64,000 nucleotides of DNA from Alloyangia mangrovi. GTDB taxonomy: Bacteria > Pseudomonadota > Alphaproteobacteria > Rhodobacterales > Rhodobacteraceae. The DNA lies in NCBI RefSeq assembly GCF_002300555.2, contig NZ_NTHN02000018.1, positions 1 to 64,000 of the forward strand, written 5' to 3'. The notes below the pieces were generated by a model. The model did no database searches, had not been told where the DNA came from, and worked only from the letters and a program-made list of their open reading frames with translations. Positions 53,119 to 62,604 of this stretch are shown here, piece by piece. The stretch's first letter is position 1. Every line of letters starts with the position of its first letter. The position numbers and the translations under genes are program-made.

Positions 53119-54078
53119 ATGGTATTTCTCTACGCGGCCCTCGGCCTTGTGATCCTGCTTCTGGCGGGGGATGCGCTGGTCAAGGGGGCGGTGAACCTGT
53201 CCTTGCGCATGGGCATCCCGGCGCTGATCGTCAGCCTCACCATCGTCGCCTTCGGCACCTCGGCACCCGAGTTGCTGATCTCGATCCAGGCCGCGCTCGA
53301 CGGGGTGCCTGGGATCGCGCTGGGCAACGTGGTCGGCTCGAACACCGCCAACGTGCTGCTGGTGCTGGGCATCCCGGCGCTGATCACGGTGATCCATTCC
53401 TCGACCCATGACACCCGCAAGAGCTACGCGATCATGCTTGGCGCGACGGTGCTGTTCATCGCGCTGGCCTTCCGTGGGGTCTTCGACTGGATCGCCGGGC
53501 TGACCATGCTGGCGGTGATGGCGGTGATCCTCTGGGATTCGGTGCGCGACGCGCTCTGCCACCGCAAGAACGGCAAGGAGGCGGCCTGCGAGGCCGACGA
53601 GCTCGAAGAGCCCGAGGGCGCGGACCCGGACATGCCGGGCTGGAAGATCGCGCTCTACCTGCTGCTGGGCCTTGTCGGCCTGCCGGTGGGGGCAAACTTG
53701 CTGATCGACAGCGCCACCGAGATCGCCGAGATGTTCGGGGTGCCGGACACGGTGATCGGTCTGACGCTGGTGGCCCTCGGCACCTCGCTGCCCGAGCTGG
53801 CGACGACCGTCATGGCGGCGATCCGCAAGCAGGCGGACGTGGCGCTCGGCAACGTGATCGGCTCGAACGTCTTCAACCTTCTGGCGATAATCGGCGTGGC
53901 CTCGCTGATCAAGCCGATGCCGGTGGACCCGCAGTTCCTCAGCTTCGATCTGTGGGTGATGCTCGGCGCCTCGCTTCTGCTCGTGCCCTTCGTCTTCCTC
54001 GGCCGGGACATCGGCCGGGTCTGGGGGGTGATCCTCTCGGCGCTCTACCTCGGTTACGTGGCAGCGGTTCTGATTTAA
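53119..54078 (+). CDS. calcium/sodium antiporter (CaCA family, YrbG-like)
   Basis: 319 residues with about ten helices and the two inverted alpha-repeats of cation/Ca2+ exchangers: VAFGTSAPELLISIQA..GNVVGSNTANVLLVLG in the first and VALGTSLPELATTVMA..GNVIGSNVFNLLAIIG in the second. The Glu in each GTSxPEL is the ion ligand. It expels calcium in exchange for sodium or protons. Its start is 1 nt after the zinc-ribbon gene. Confidence 0.93.
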   Translation: MVFLYAALGLVILLLAGDALVKGAVNLSLRMGIPALIVSLTIVAFGTSAPELLISIQAALDGVPGIALGNVVGSNTANVLLVLGIPALITVIHSSTHDTRKSYAIMLGATVLFIALAFRGVFDWIAGLTMLAVMAVILWDSVRDALCHRKNGKEAACEADELEEPEGADPDMPGWKIALYLLLGLVGLPVGANLLIDSATEIAEMFGVPDTVIGLTLVALGTSLPELATTVMAAIRKQADVALGNVIGSNVFNLLAIIGVASLIKPMPVDPQFLSFDLWVMLGASLLLVPFVFLGRDIGRVWGVILSALYLGYVAAVLI

Positions 54079-54099
54079 ACGGTTTCGGGGGAGAAACGC

Positions 54100-54888
54100 A
54101 TGGGACTCGAAAAACGCGCGCTGGTCACCGGCGCGGGCAAGCGGCTGGGCCGCGCAATGGCGCTCTACCTCGGTGAGCGCGGCTTCGATGTGGCAGTGCA
54201 TTACGGCGGCTCGGCAGAGGCGGCGGAAGAGGTGGCGCAGGCGCTCCGGGCCATGGGCCGCACTGCGGTCACGCTGCAGGCGGACCTGCTCGACGAGGCG
54301 CAGAGCGAGACCCTGGTGGCGCGCGCCGCCGAGGCGCTTGGTGGGCCGCTCGGGGTGCTGATCAACAACGCCTCGATCTTCGAGCATGACGACATTGCGA
54401 CCGCGACCCGCGCCAGCTGGGACCGTGCGATGGAGTCGAACCTGAGGGCGCCCTTCGTGCTGCTGCAGGGCTTCGCCGCCCAGGCCCCCGAGCCTGAGAC
54501 CGACTCGCGCGGCGAGCCGCGGGCGCGGGCGCTCTGCGTCAACATGCTCGACCAGCGGCTGCGCAAGCTGACGCCGGAGTTCATCAGTTATACGCTGGCC
54601 AAGTCGGCGCTCTGGACGCTGACCCAGACCGGCGCGCGGGCGCTGGCGCCGCAGGTGCGGATCAATGCCATCGGGCCTGGGCCGACGCTGCAGGGCGCCG
54701 ACCAGAGCGCCGAGGGCTTCGCCAAGCAACGCGCGGCGACGGTGCTGCAGCGTGGCTCCAATCCCGAGGACATCTGCGGCGCGCTGGGGTACTTCCTCGA
54801 CGCGCCGGGGGTCACCGGGCAGTTCCTCTGCACCGATGGCGGGCAGCATCTCGCCTGGGAAACGCCGGACACCTGCGACCGGGAATAA
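54100..54888 (+). CDS. SDR family oxidoreductase, pteridine-reductase-like (FolM/PTR1 type)
   Basis: 262 residues. TGAGKRLGRAMA (9-20) has the TGxxxRLG turn found in pteridine reductases in place of the usual TGxxxGIG, NNASIFEHDD follows, and YTLAKSALW holds Tyr-x3-Lys. The C-terminus (DICGALGYFLDAPGVTGQFLCTDGGQHL, split) is typical. A role in reducing dihydromonapterin or dihydrobiopterin is inferred from these motifs. No folate gene is adjacent in the window. It ends before the 352-nt uvrC spacer. Confidence 0.83.
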   Translation: MGLEKRALVTGAGKRLGRAMALYLGERGFDVAVHYGGSAEAAEEVAQALRAMGRTAVTLQADLLDEAQSETLVARAAEALGGPLGVLINNASIFEHDDIATATRASWDRAMESNLRAPFVLLQGFAAQAPEPETDSRGEPRARALCVNMLDQRLRKLTPEFISYTLAKSALWTLTQTGARALAPQVRINAIGPGPTLQGADQSAEGFAKQRAATVLQRGSNPEDICGALGYFLDAPGVTGQFLCTDGGQHLAWETPDTCDRE

Positions 54889-55240
54889 GGTCGCAGTTTG
54901 CCCTGCTTGGGGAGTCCTTGCGGCAGCCCCTCAGGGAGTCCCTGCGGCAAGTTGTACACGTGTCACAGTTGCTTCACAGATCCGTTAGGAAAGCGTCAAG
55001 CTTTCAAGGGTTTGGAGCTGGATTTTGAAATCTTTCCAGCAATATCAATGTGTTATTATTTAGCCTAAATATTGTGCAAATCAACGAAACCGCCCAGATA
55101 CAAGGGAAAATCAGCGAAGCCGGGATTTGACCCTCAGGGTTATCCACAGGAATGGTGGATGCATTCCTCCTTGATCTCGGGGGGCCGGCATTGCAGCGAG
55201 GCGCAGAATCAAGGCAATCCGTGAACAGACCGGAAACGAC
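54889..55240. other. 352-bp spacer upstream of uvrC with repeats, AT-rich tract and a DnaA box
   Basis: No gene is seen. It holds two 16-bp direct copies GGGAGTCC(T/C)TGCGGCA with a 24-nt period (54910 and 54934), the palindrome ACACGTGT (about 54955-54962), an unusually AT-rich tract (about 55015-55090) and a perfect DnaA box TTATCCACA (55140-55148) followed by the inverted repeat AGGAATG-N7-CATTCCT (55147-55167). The uvrC promoter must be here. Confidence 0.6.
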
Positions 55241-57190
55241 GTGATGGACGACGAAGCAGACATCCAGAAAACGGCACCGAAACGTGGCTACGAGGTGATC
55301 CAGGGTTACCTGCGGACGCTGGATTCGAGCCCCGGCGTCTATCGCATGCTCGATGACCAGAGCCGGGTGCTCTACGTCGGCAAGGCGCGCAACCTCAAGG
55401 CGCGGGTGTCGAGCTACTCGCGGCCCTCGGCGCAACACTCGCGGCGGATCACCCGGATGATCTCGGACACCGCCTCGATGATGTTCCTGACCACGCGCAC
55501 CGAGACCGAGGCGCTGCTGCTCGAGCAGAACCTGATCAAGCAGCTGAAGCCGAAGTTCAACGTGCTGCTGCGCGACGACAAGAGCTTTCCGAACATCCTC
55601 GTCACCACCGGGCACGACTTCCCGCAGATCAAGAAGCACCGCGGCGCGAAGACCGAGAAGGGCGCCTACTATGGCCCCTTCGCCAGCGCCGGGGCGGTGA
55701 ACCGCACGCTGACTCAGCTGCAGCGGGTGTTCCTGCTGCGCAATTGCACCGACTCGATGTTCGAGAGCCGCACGCGGCCCTGCCTGCTGTTCCAGATCCG
55801 CCGCTGCTCGGGGCCCTGCACCGGCGAGATCAGCCGCGAGGACTACGCCGAGTCGGTCGCCGATGCGCAGCGGTTCCTCTCGGGCAAGTCCACCGAGATG
55901 CAGGCGCGGCTTGCCGACCAGATGATGGCAGCCTCCGAGGCGATGGAGTTCGAGCGTGCCGCGGCGCTGCGCGACCGTATCCGGGCGCTCACGCAGGTGC
56001 AGTCGGTGCAGGGGATCAACCCGCAAGGGGTGGAGGAGGCAGACGTCGTGGCGCTGCACCTCGAGCACGGGCAGGCCTGCGTGCAGGTCTTCTTCATCCG
56101 CTCGGGCCAGAACTGGGGCAACCGCGACTTCTATCCGCGGGTCGGCGAGGACGTGGAGGAGGCCGAGGTGCTCGAGGCCTTCCTCGGCCAGTTCTACGAC
56201 AGCAAGGAGCCGCCGCGTCTGCTGCTGCTCAGCCACGAGATCGAGAACGCCGACCTGATGTCCGAGGCGCTCTCGGGCAAGCTCGGCCGCAAGGTCGAGA
56301 TCGCCGTGCCGAAGCGGGGCGAGAAGGCCGAGCTGATCGAGGGCGCGGCGCGCAATGCCCGCGAGAGCCTCGCCCGGCGCATGGCCGAGACTGCGACACA
56401 GGCCAAGCTGCTGCGCGGCGTGGCCGACGCCTTTGGCCTCGACGGGCCGCCGCAGCGCATCGAGGTCTACGACAACTCGCACATCATGGGCACCAATGCG
56501 GTCGGCGGGATGATCGTTGCCGGGCCGGATGGCTACATGAAGAACCAGTACCGCAAGTACAACATCCGCGGCGAGGAACTGGTGCCGGGCGACGACTTCG
56601 GCATGATGAAGGAGGTGCTGACGCGCCGCTTCACCCGGCTGTTGAAGGAGGACCCGGACCGCTCGAAGGGGCTCTGGCCCGACTTGCTGCTGATCGATGG
56701 CGGCGCGGGGCAGGTCTCGGCTGTCTGGGAGATCATGCAGGAGCAGGGGGTCGAGGACATCCCAATGATCGGCGTCGCCAAGGGTGTTGACCGCGACCAC
56801 GGCAAGGAAGAGTTCCACCGCATCGGCACGCGGCCCTTCGCGCTGCAGCGCAACGATCCGGTGCTCTACTTCATCCAGCGCCTGCGCGACGAGGCGCACC
56901 GCTGGGCCATCGGCACCCACCGTGCCAAGCGCGCCAAGGCGCAGATGGCCAACCCGCTCGACGAGGTGCCGGGCGTCGGCGCCGCGCGCAAGCGCGCGCT
57001 CTTGCAGCACTTCGGCTCGGCCAAGGCCGTCGCCCGGGCGAATCTGGCGGATCTCAAGGCGGTGGACGGCGTCAGCGAGGCGCTGGCCGAGCGCATCTAC
57101 GACTTGCTTCCACGAGGAAGGGGTAGGGGCGAGTTTCTTCGAAGAAACGTGCAAAGCCTCGAGCTTTGTCCGCGCGGGCGGCCGCCATAG
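55241..57190 (+). CDS. uvrC: excinuclease ABC subunit C, C-terminus apparently frameshifted
   Basis: The dual-incision nuclease of nucleotide excision repair. GIY-YIG domain near 29-60 ([21 protein letters not shown]), UVR motif ([21 protein letters not shown]), RNase H-like nuclease ([20 protein letters not shown] with the DNSH motif, [10 protein letters not shown]) and the helix-hairpin-helix end ([17 protein letters not shown]). Start is GTG 55241 or ATG 55244. After LAERIYD the chain ends in a basic 27-residue tail ending at 57190. Removing G57106 and one G of the run 57120-57123 would give YDFFHEEG and a stop, the normal UvrC ending. Catalytic parts are intact either way. Confidence 0.95.
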   Translation: MMDDEADIQKTAPKRGYEVIQGYLRTLDSSPGVYRMLDDQSRVLYVGKARNLKARVSSYSRPSAQHSRRITRMISDTASMMFLTTRTETEALLLEQNLIKQLKPKFNVLLRDDKSFPNILVTTGHDFPQIKKHRGAKTEKGAYYGPFASAGAVNRTLTQLQRVFLLRNCTDSMFESRTRPCLLFQIRRCSGPCTGEISREDYAESVADAQRFLSGKSTEMQARLADQMMAASEAMEFERAAALRDRIRALTQVQSVQGINPQGVEEADVVALHLEHGQACVQVFFIRSGQNWGNRDFYPRVGEDVEEAEVLEAFLGQFYDSKEPPRLLLLSHEIENADLMSEALSGKLGRKVEIAVPKRGEKAELIEGAARNARESLARRMAETATQAKLLRGVADAFGLDGPPQRIEVYDNSHIMGTNAVGGMIVAGPDGYMKNQYRKYNIRGEELVPGDDFGMMKEVLTRRFTRLLKEDPDRSKGLWPDLLLIDGGAGQVSAVWEIMQEQGVEDIPMIGVAKGVDRDHGKEEFHRIGTRPFALQRNDPVLYFIQRLRDEAHRWAIGTHRAKRAKAQMANPLDEVPGVGAARKRALLQHFGSAKAVARANLADLKAVDGVSEALAERIYDLLPRGRGRGEFLRRNVQSLELCPRGRPP

Positions 57191-57248
57191 TTTATCTGCC
57201 ACGGCGTCTCTGCTATAGGGGCGCCAGATCTACCCAAGGAGAGAGGCC

Positions 57249-58190
57249 ATGGCCCACAAGGTGTTCATCGACGGCGAGGCTGGCACGACCGGTCTGCAGA
57301 TCCGCGAGCGGCTCGAGCAGCGCGCGGACATCACGCTCGTTCAGGTGGACCCGGCCCGACGCAAGGATGCCGGCGCGCGCTCCGAGGCGCTGGCCGAGGC
57401 CGATGTGGCCATTCTCTGCCTGCCCGACGATGCCGCCCGCGAGACCGTGGCACTGGCCGCGCCGCATGGCACGAAGATCATCGATGCTTCGACCGCGCAT
57501 CGCGTCGCCGAGGGCTGGGTCTTCGGCTTTGCCGAGATGGCCGAGGGGCAGCGCGACGCGATCGCCAGTGCCCAATACGTGTCGAATCCCGGCTGCTGGT
57601 CGACCTGCGCTATCGCGCTCATCCGCCCGCTGGTCGGCGCGGGGCTGATCGACCCGGCCTCGGCCCCGGCGATCTCGGGCGTCTCGGGCTACACTGGCGG
57701 CGGCAAGGGCATGATCGCCGAGTACGAGAACGGCGAAGTGGACGGCTCGTTCCTCTACGGCGCCTCGCAGGGCCACAAGCACCTGCCGGAGATCGTCAAG
57801 CACGGGCTGCTGAGCGCGGTGCCGGTCTTCGTTCCCTCGGTGGGGGCCTATGCGCAGGGTATGGCGGTGGCGGTGCAGCTGCCGGGCATGGGCGCGGACG
57901 GCGTCGCCGCAGCGGAGGCTGCGCTGAAGACCGCCTACGCCGGCGAACGCTTCGTGTCGGTGGTCGATGCCTCGGTTCACGAGCCGCGGGTCATGCCGCA
58001 GCGGCTGAACGGCACCAACGCGCTGGAGCTCTCGGTGCACGGCAACCCGGCGACGGGGGCTGTGACGCTGATGGCTGTGCTCGACAACCTCGGCAAGGGC
58101 GCCTCGGGTGCCGCGGTGCAGAACCTCAACATCATGCTCGGCTGTGACGAGGCGGCGGGGCTCGAGGCGGGGACCGCGGCGGCGGCCTGA
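57249..58190 (+). CDS. argC: N-acetyl-gamma-glutamyl-phosphate reductase
   Basis: Third step of arginine synthesis. The 313-residue short (type 2) form. [17 protein letters not shown] (6-22) binds [12 protein letters not shown] holds catalytic Cys116, and [18 protein letters not shown] and GHKHLPEI follow. The start ATG 57249 has an AGGAGAG site. It stands alone among repair and GTPase genes. Dispersed-element copy 7 and a terminator follow. Confidence 0.96.
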   Translation: MAHKVFIDGEAGTTGLQIRERLEQRADITLVQVDPARRKDAGARSEALAEADVAILCLPDDAARETVALAAPHGTKIIDASTAHRVAEGWVFGFAEMAEGQRDAIASAQYVSNPGCWSTCAIALIRPLVGAGLIDPASAPAISGVSGYTGGGKGMIAEYENGEVDGSFLYGASQGHKHLPEIVKHGLLSAVPVFVPSVGAYAQGMAVAVQLPGMGADGVAAAEAALKTAYAGERFVSVVDASVHEPRVMPQRLNGTNALELSVHGNPATGAVTLMAVLDNLGKGASGAAVQNLNIMLGCDEAAGLEAGTAAAA

Positions 58191-58206
58191 TCCTCCGGCG
58201 GGAGAA

Positions 58207-58267
58207 GGGGGCTCTGCCCCCGCCGCGCTGCGCGCGACTCCCCCGGGATACTTGGACCTAGAAGAAA
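58207..58267 (+). repeat. dispersed 3'-end element, copy 7 (downstream of argC)
   Basis: GGGGGC-TCT-GCCCCC (58207-58221), then CCCCCGGGATACTT-GGA-CCTAGAAGAA (58240-58266), one base different from the other copies (ATACTT for ATATTT). As at nusB, a conventional terminator follows at once. Confidence 0.86.
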
Positions 58268-58272
58268 GCGAG

Positions 58273-58302
58273 AGGCGCGGCCCGGTCGGGCGGCGCCTTT
58301 TT
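58273..58302 (+). terminator. intrinsic terminator of argC
   Basis: AGGCGC (58273-58278) pairs with GCGCCT (58293-58298) around a GC-rich loop, followed by TTTT. Confidence 0.75.
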
Positions 58303-58325
58303 CCTTGGGGGCGGCCTCGGCAAAG

Positions 58326-58355
58326 AAAAACGCGGCGCCCTTTCGGAGCGCCGCG
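58326..58355 (-). terminator. intrinsic terminator of ychF
   Basis: On the minus strand CGCGGCGC-loop-GCGCCGCG followed by TTTTTCTTTG. 28 nt after the ychF stop. It faces the argC terminator, 24 nt away. Confidence 0.88.
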
Positions 58356-58382
58356 CGTCTGTCTTTCAGCCTGATGGTCGGA

Positions 58383-59480
58383 TCAGGTGTTGAACAGGAA
58401 ATGCAGGACGTCACCGTCCTTGACCACATAGGTCTTGCCCTCGGCGCGCATCTTGCCCGCTTCCTTGGCGCCCTGTTCGCCCTTGTTGGCGATGTAATCG
58501 TCATAGGCGATGGTCTCGGCGCGGATGAAGCCACGCTCGAAATCGCCGTGGATCACCCCGGCGGCCTGCGGCGCCGCGGTGCCCTGCTTGATGGTCCAGG
58601 CGCGCGCCTCCTTGGGGCCGACGGTGAAATAGGTCTCGAGGTGCAGCAGCTCGTAACCGGCGCGGATGAGGCGGTCGAGACCGGCTTCCTCGAGGCCCAG
58701 CTCCGACAGGAACATCTCGGCTTCCTCGGCGTCGAGCTGGCTGATCTCTTCCTCGATCTTGGCGGAGATCACCACGTGGCTGTTGCCCTGCGCGGCGGCC
58801 ATCTCGGCGACCTTCTGCGACAGCGCGTTGCCGGTGGCAGCCTCGGACTCGTCTACGTTGCAGACGTAGAGCACCGGCTTGGAGGTCAGCAGCTGCAGCA
58901 TGCGCCACTGCTTCATATCCTCGGCATCGACCTCGACAAGGCGTGCCGGCTTGCCCTGCTCGAGCATCGCCATGGCGTCCTTCATCAGGCGTTCCTGCTG
59001 GACCGCCTCCTTGTCACCGCCGCGCACCTTGCGCACGATGTTCTGCAGGCGCTTCTCCAAGCTTTCCATGTCGGCGATGATCAGCTCGGTCTCGATGGTC
59101 TCGGCGTCCGAGACCGGGTCGACGCGGCCGTCGACGTGGGTGACGTCGTCATCCTCGAAGCAGCGCAGCACATGGGCGATGGCGTCGGTCTCGCGGATGT
59201 TGGCGAGGAACTGGTTGCCGAGGCCCTCGCCCTTCGACGCGCCCTTCACCAGGCCGGCAATGTCGACGAAGGTCATCCGGGTGGGGATGATCTGCTTCGA
59301 GCCGGCGATCTCGGCCAGCGTGTCGAGCCGCGGGTCGGGCACGGCCACGTCACCGACGTTGGGCTCGATCGTGCAGAAGGGGAAGTTGGCCGCCTGTGCG
59401 GCGGCGGTCTTGGTCAGGGCGTTGAACAGGGTCGATTTGCCCACGTTGGGCAGACCCACGATCCCCATGCGAAATCCCAT
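58383..59480 (-). CDS. ychF: redox-regulated ATPase YchF (Obg-like)
   Basis: 365-residue universally conserved OBG-family P-loop protein that binds ATP rather than GTP and interacts with ribosomes. GLPNVGKS (9-16) is Walker A, DIAGLVKGASKGEGLGNQFL (about 69-88) covers G3, and the G4 region reads CNVDE in place of NKxD, which explains ATP preference. The C-terminal TGS-like domain (YFTVGPKEARAWTI, then FERGFIRAETI) is complete. ATG 59480 has a GGAG-like site. It is monocistronic. Confidence 0.95.
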   Translation of the reverse strand: MGFRMGIVGLPNVGKSTLFNALTKTAAAQAANFPFCTIEPNVGDVAVPDPRLDTLAEIAGSKQIIPTRMTFVDIAGLVKGASKGEGLGNQFLANIRETDAIAHVLRCFEDDDVTHVDGRVDPVSDAETIETELIIADMESLEKRLQNIVRKVRGGDKEAVQQERLMKDAMAMLEQGKPARLVEVDAEDMKQWRMLQLLTSKPVLYVCNVDESEAATGNALSQKVAEMAAAQGNSHVVISAKIEEEISQLDAEEAEMFLSELGLEEAGLDRLIRAGYELLHLETYFTVGPKEARAWTIKQGTAAPQAAGVIHGDFERGFIRAETIAYDDYIANKGEQGAKEAGKMRAEGKTYVVKDGDVLHFLFNT

Positions 59481-59523
59481 GTCGTGCTCCTTGGCTCGGG
59501 CTTGGCGTATGATCGCGCCGCTT

Positions 59524-60909
59524 CTAGTCGCCGTCCGCGCCCCTTGCAAGCGCGAGCCCGGACAGATGCGGCACCTGGCGGTGCCAGAAGCGCCAGTAGA
59601 GCAGCACCGAGGCCAGTCCGAGGCCGAGGCTCAGCCCCATCCACACGCCGCCGGCGCCGAAGCCGAGCGGGAAGCCGAGCACATAGGCCACAGGCATGCC
59701 GACCAGCCAGTAGGAGATGGCGGCGATCAGCATCGGCGCGCGGGTGTCCTTCATCCCGCGCAGCACGCCGAGCACGATCACCTGGATCGAGTCGACCAGC
59801 TGGAAGACCGCGGCCATGGCCAGAAGCAGCGTGCCGAGGCGCAGGATCTCTGCGCGGTGCGGATCCTCCGCCGAGAGGAAGAGGCTGATCAGCTGCTCGG
59901 GGATGCCGAGAAAGAGAACGACTGTCACCACGACAATGCCCAGCGACAGCGTCTGCGCTGCCACCGTGCCGCGGGTGAGGAAGGACAGATCGCTGCGCCC
60001 CATGGCCTGGCCGGCGCGCACCGTGGCGACATTCGACAGGCCGAGGTGCATCATGAAAATCGCGCCCGAGAGCTGCATGGCGATGCCATGCGCCGCAAGC
60101 GGCACCGTGCCGAGCCAGCCGACCATCACCGCGGTCGCGGCAAAGAGTGCGACCTCAGCGAGCGTGGTCAGCCCGATCGGCCAGCCAAGGCTGAAGACCT
60201 CGCGCAGCATTTCCATGTCGGGGCGCCAGAAATGGAACCAGATTTGATGCTCGGGCAGGCGTAGCCGCGCGTAGACGATGACGCCCGCCAAGGCCGCGCT
60301 GTGGGCGCAGAGCGAGGCGATGGCGGCCCCGGTGATACCGAGTTCGGGCGCGCCCCAGTTGCCGAAGATCAGCGCGTAATTCGCGAGGCCGTTCACCAGC
60401 GCGGCGATGACGGTGATCCAGAGCACGGCGCGGGTGTGCTCGAGCGCGGCGAGGTAGCTCTTGAAGACCATGACACCGAGCGCCGGCAGCAGCCCGACAC
60501 CGGCGATGCGCAGGTAGGTCTGGGCGTTGGCGGCGACGAGCTCGGTCTGGCCGAGCAGCAGCAGCAGCGGCTTGGCGAACCAGAAGAGCGGCAGCGCCAG
60601 CAGGAAGAAGCCGGTCGAAAGCCAGAGCGCCATGCGCGCGGTGCGGCGCACGTGCATTTCGTCGCCGCGCGCGGCGTATTGCGCCACCATCGGCATGACC
60701 GCGAAGGCAAAGCCCGAGCCGAAGAGGAAGAGCACCGAGAAGACCGTCATCGACAGGCTGAGCGCCGCAAGCTCTGGCACCCCGTAGCGGCCCATCATCA
60801 CCGTGTCGGTGAGCCCGATGGACAGCTGCGCCAGATGGCCGCCGATCAGCGGCAGCCCCATCGCCAGAACGGCGCGAATGTGGGCGGAATAGGGGAGCAC
60901 TTGCGACAT
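59524..60909 (-). CDS. MATE family efflux transporter
   Basis: 461 residues with twelve predicted helices in two six-helix bundles, as in NorM. The opening GLPLIGGHLAQLSIGLTDTVMMGRYG is typical, as is the matching repeat in the second half (GWPIGLTTLAEVALFAATAVMVGWLG). Such pumps expel cationic drugs or metabolites using Na+ or H+ gradients. The substrate is unknown. No regulator is adjacent. Confidence 0.92.
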   Translation of the reverse strand: MSQVLPYSAHIRAVLAMGLPLIGGHLAQLSIGLTDTVMMGRYGVPELAALSLSMTVFSVLFLFGSGFAFAVMPMVAQYAARGDEMHVRRTARMALWLSTGFFLLALPLFWFAKPLLLLLGQTELVAANAQTYLRIAGVGLLPALGVMVFKSYLAALEHTRAVLWITVIAALVNGLANYALIFGNWGAPELGITGAAIASLCAHSAALAGVIVYARLRLPEHQIWFHFWRPDMEMLREVFSLGWPIGLTTLAEVALFAATAVMVGWLGTVPLAAHGIAMQLSGAIFMMHLGLSNVATVRAGQAMGRSDLSFLTRGTVAAQTLSLGIVVVTVVLFLGIPEQLISLFLSAEDPHRAEILRLGTLLLAMAAVFQLVDSIQVIVLGVLRGMKDTRAPMLIAAISYWLVGMPVAYVLGFPLGFGAGGVWMGLSLGLGLASVLLYWRFWHRQVPHLSGLALARGADGD

Positions 60910-60946
60910 ATTTTGGCTTTAGGAGGCAGCGGGGCTTCGCGCAACC

Positions 60947-61876
60947 TCAGAGTGAGCGGAGCAGCAATTGCCCTGCCAGGAGTGTGACCAAAGCGCCCGC
61001 CGCGGCCTCGAGCAGAGCCAGCGCACGGAGGGTGCCGGGCCCCGTGGCGAGCCGGCTCAGCGCGCCTTCGCGCAGGGTGACCGAGGCGAGGGCGACCACC
61101 AGCGTCACGCTGGCGGTGCCGAGGCCCATGGCAAAGGCGCCGAGGATGCCGGCACCGGCGATGCCCATGCGCCAGGTCAGGATCAGCAGGAAGAGCGCTC
61201 CGGTGCAGGGGCGCAGGGCAATGGCCCCGATCAGCAGCAGCGCGTCGCGCAGCGAGTGGACCTTTCGCGCCTGCTCGAGGCTCGGGCCATGGGCATGGCC
61301 GCAGCTCGGGCAGAGGCCATCGTGGTCATGGTCATGGTCATGGTCATGGTCATGGTCATGGTCGTGACGCGGATGCGGCTCGCGCGCCGTCCAGAGCCTG
61401 CGCGCGCCGCGCAGCAGCAGCCAAACTCCGATCGCGGCGATCGCGGCGTGGCTGGCCGGGGCGAACCACTCTTCGGCTGCCGTGGTCATCCGCTCGCGGC
61501 CCCAGCCCAGAAGGCCGACCCCGGCGTAGACCAGCAGCACCGCCGCGCCCGCCTGCGCGAGGCTCGAGGCCACCGCCAGCGCCGAGAGCCGCCAGAGGGC
61601 CACCCGCCGGCCGAGCCCGTAACCGCCGATCAGCAGCTTGCCATGGCCCGGCCCCGCGGCGTGGAAGAAACCGTAGCCGAAGCAGACCGTCATCAGCGCC
61701 AGGAGCGCGCCCGGCTCACCCGCGCGCAGCGCCCGCAGGCCCCTAGCCATGGCGTTCTGCGCCTCGCGCTGGCCTTCCATCGCCAGCAGGGTGACCCGGT
61801 CCGCGCCGCCGAAGCCCCAGAGCCATATGGCAAGCCCCAGAACCACCAGCGCAGCGGCGGTCAGGAGCCGTCGCAT
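60947..61876 (-). CDS. nickel/cobalt transporter of the NicO/RcnA family
   Basis: 309 residues, six to seven helices. [26 protein letters not shown] holds the H-x4-D-like and GPGHGK motif of NicO exporters, and [22 protein letters not shown] holds the second (RPCTGA). A cytoplasmic loop carries eight HD dipeptides followed by CPSCGHAHG, a metal-binding tract. It overlaps the upstream DUF1007 gene by 16 nt, a pair seen in many proteobacteria. Export of nickel or cobalt is likely, and zinc cannot be excluded. Confidence 0.9.
   Translation of the reverse strand: MRRLLTAAALVVLGLAIWLWGFGGADRVTLLAMEGQREAQNAMARGLRALRAGEPGALLALMTVCFGYGFFHAAGPGHGKLLIGGYGLGRRVALWRLSALAVASSLAQAGAAVLLVYAGVGLLGWGRERMTTAAEEWFAPASHAAIAAIGVWLLLRGARRLWTAREPHPRHDHDHDHDHDHDHDHDGLCPSCGHAHGPSLEQARKVHSLRDALLLIGAIALRPCTGALFLLILTWRMGIAGAGILGAFAMGLGTASVTLVVALASVTLREGALSRLATGPGTLRALALLEAAAGALVTLLAGQLLLRSL
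61321..61368. repeat. hexanucleotide tandem repeat encoding (His-Asp)8
   Basis: About eight units of GGTCAT/GTCATG phase, nearly perfect, in frame inside the NicO gene. Unit number could vary by slippage without breaking the frame. Confidence 0.9.
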
Positions 61877-62538
61877 GTCACCTCGATGCGGTCGGCAAAA
61901 TTCCGGCCGGGTTCGATTTCGAGGAACTGGTCCTCGGGGATCTGTGCCAGCTCGGCCTGCATCTTCTGCGCCGCCGCGTCGAGGTCGGGCTTGCGCACCG
62001 TGGCGCTGCAGGGGGCGGGCAGGGTGATCGGCAGGCTGGCCTCGAAGGCGATGTAATAGGTCGGATCATAGGGCTCGATCACCAGCCCCTCGGCGGGGGC
62101 AGGGGGCACGCTACGGCGGTGCACCGAGGTGATGCGCCCCTCGTCGATCGCGACGGAGACGAATTCGGGCGTGCCAAGCTCAAGCTTCCGGCCGCCCGAA
62201 TACATGTAGAGATCCCCTTCGAAGCCCTCGTACCAATTGTCGAGATCGAAGCGCTCCAGCGCGGTCAGCTCGGCGGCGGTCAGCGCGCCGTCGCCATCGG
62301 GATCGAGCCCCATGTCCTCGAGGATCAGCAGCGAAAAGAAATCATCGTAGCGCCAGGTGACCTCGACCGAGGTGATCCGGCGTTCGGCATCGAGGTCCAG
62401 CGCCAAGCCGACATTGGCGAACACATGAGGGTGTGCGAGCGCCGGAGCGGCAATGCAAATCCCGGCCAAGGTCGCGCAAAGCCGAGCGACTCCCCGAGGT
62501 TCGGCACAAAGGTTAAGCTTTGTTTTGCCTTGGGGCAT
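61861..62538 (-). CDS. DUF1007 family periplasmic protein
   Basis: 225 residues. A signal peptide ([21 protein letters not shown], cleavage near 38) precedes [15 protein letters not shown], the family signature, and [17 protein letters not shown], which looks like a single EF-hand-type loop. Family members are found with NicO metal exporters and are thought to present metal at the periplasmic side, but this is not proven. ATG 62538 has AGGAAAAGG upstream. ATG 62556 is an alternative. First of two genes. Confidence 0.87.
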   Translation of the reverse strand: MPQGKTKLNLCAEPRGVARLCATLAGICIAAPALAHPHVFANVGLALDLDAERRITSVEVTWRYDDFFSLLILEDMGLDPDGDGALTAAELTALERFDLDNWYEGFEGDLYMYSGGRKLELGTPEFVSVAIDEGRITSVHRRSVPPAPAEGLVIEPYDPTYYIAFEASLPITLPAPCSATVRKPDLDAAAQKMQAELAQIPEDQFLEIEPGRNFADRIEVTCDGS

Positions 62539-62604
62539 GCCTTTTCCTGCGCTCATGTTAGGCTGGCCATATTTGAGACATGATTCCCTTGGGAAGTTTT
62601 TTTT

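Noticed and set aside
55223-55237. GAAC-AGACCGG-AAAC just before uvrC as a possible SOS box
   Set aside because: One half-site is mismatched and it ends only 3 nt before the GTG start. Two perfect boxes elsewhere in the window show what a real site looks like.
54889-55240. Replication origin upstream of uvrC
   Set aside because: Only one exact DnaA box, and no dnaA, hemE, parAB or similar origin-linked genes in the window.
61321-61368. CRISPR-like array from the repeated units in the NicO gene
   Set aside because: The units are contiguous hexamers without spacers and are in frame in a coding region. No cas genes occur in the window.
62581-62604. TTCCC-TT-GGGAA plus T8 as an intrinsic terminator
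   Set aside because: The loop would be only two bases and it lies directly on the start of DUF2461. It fits a ribosome-site spacer better.
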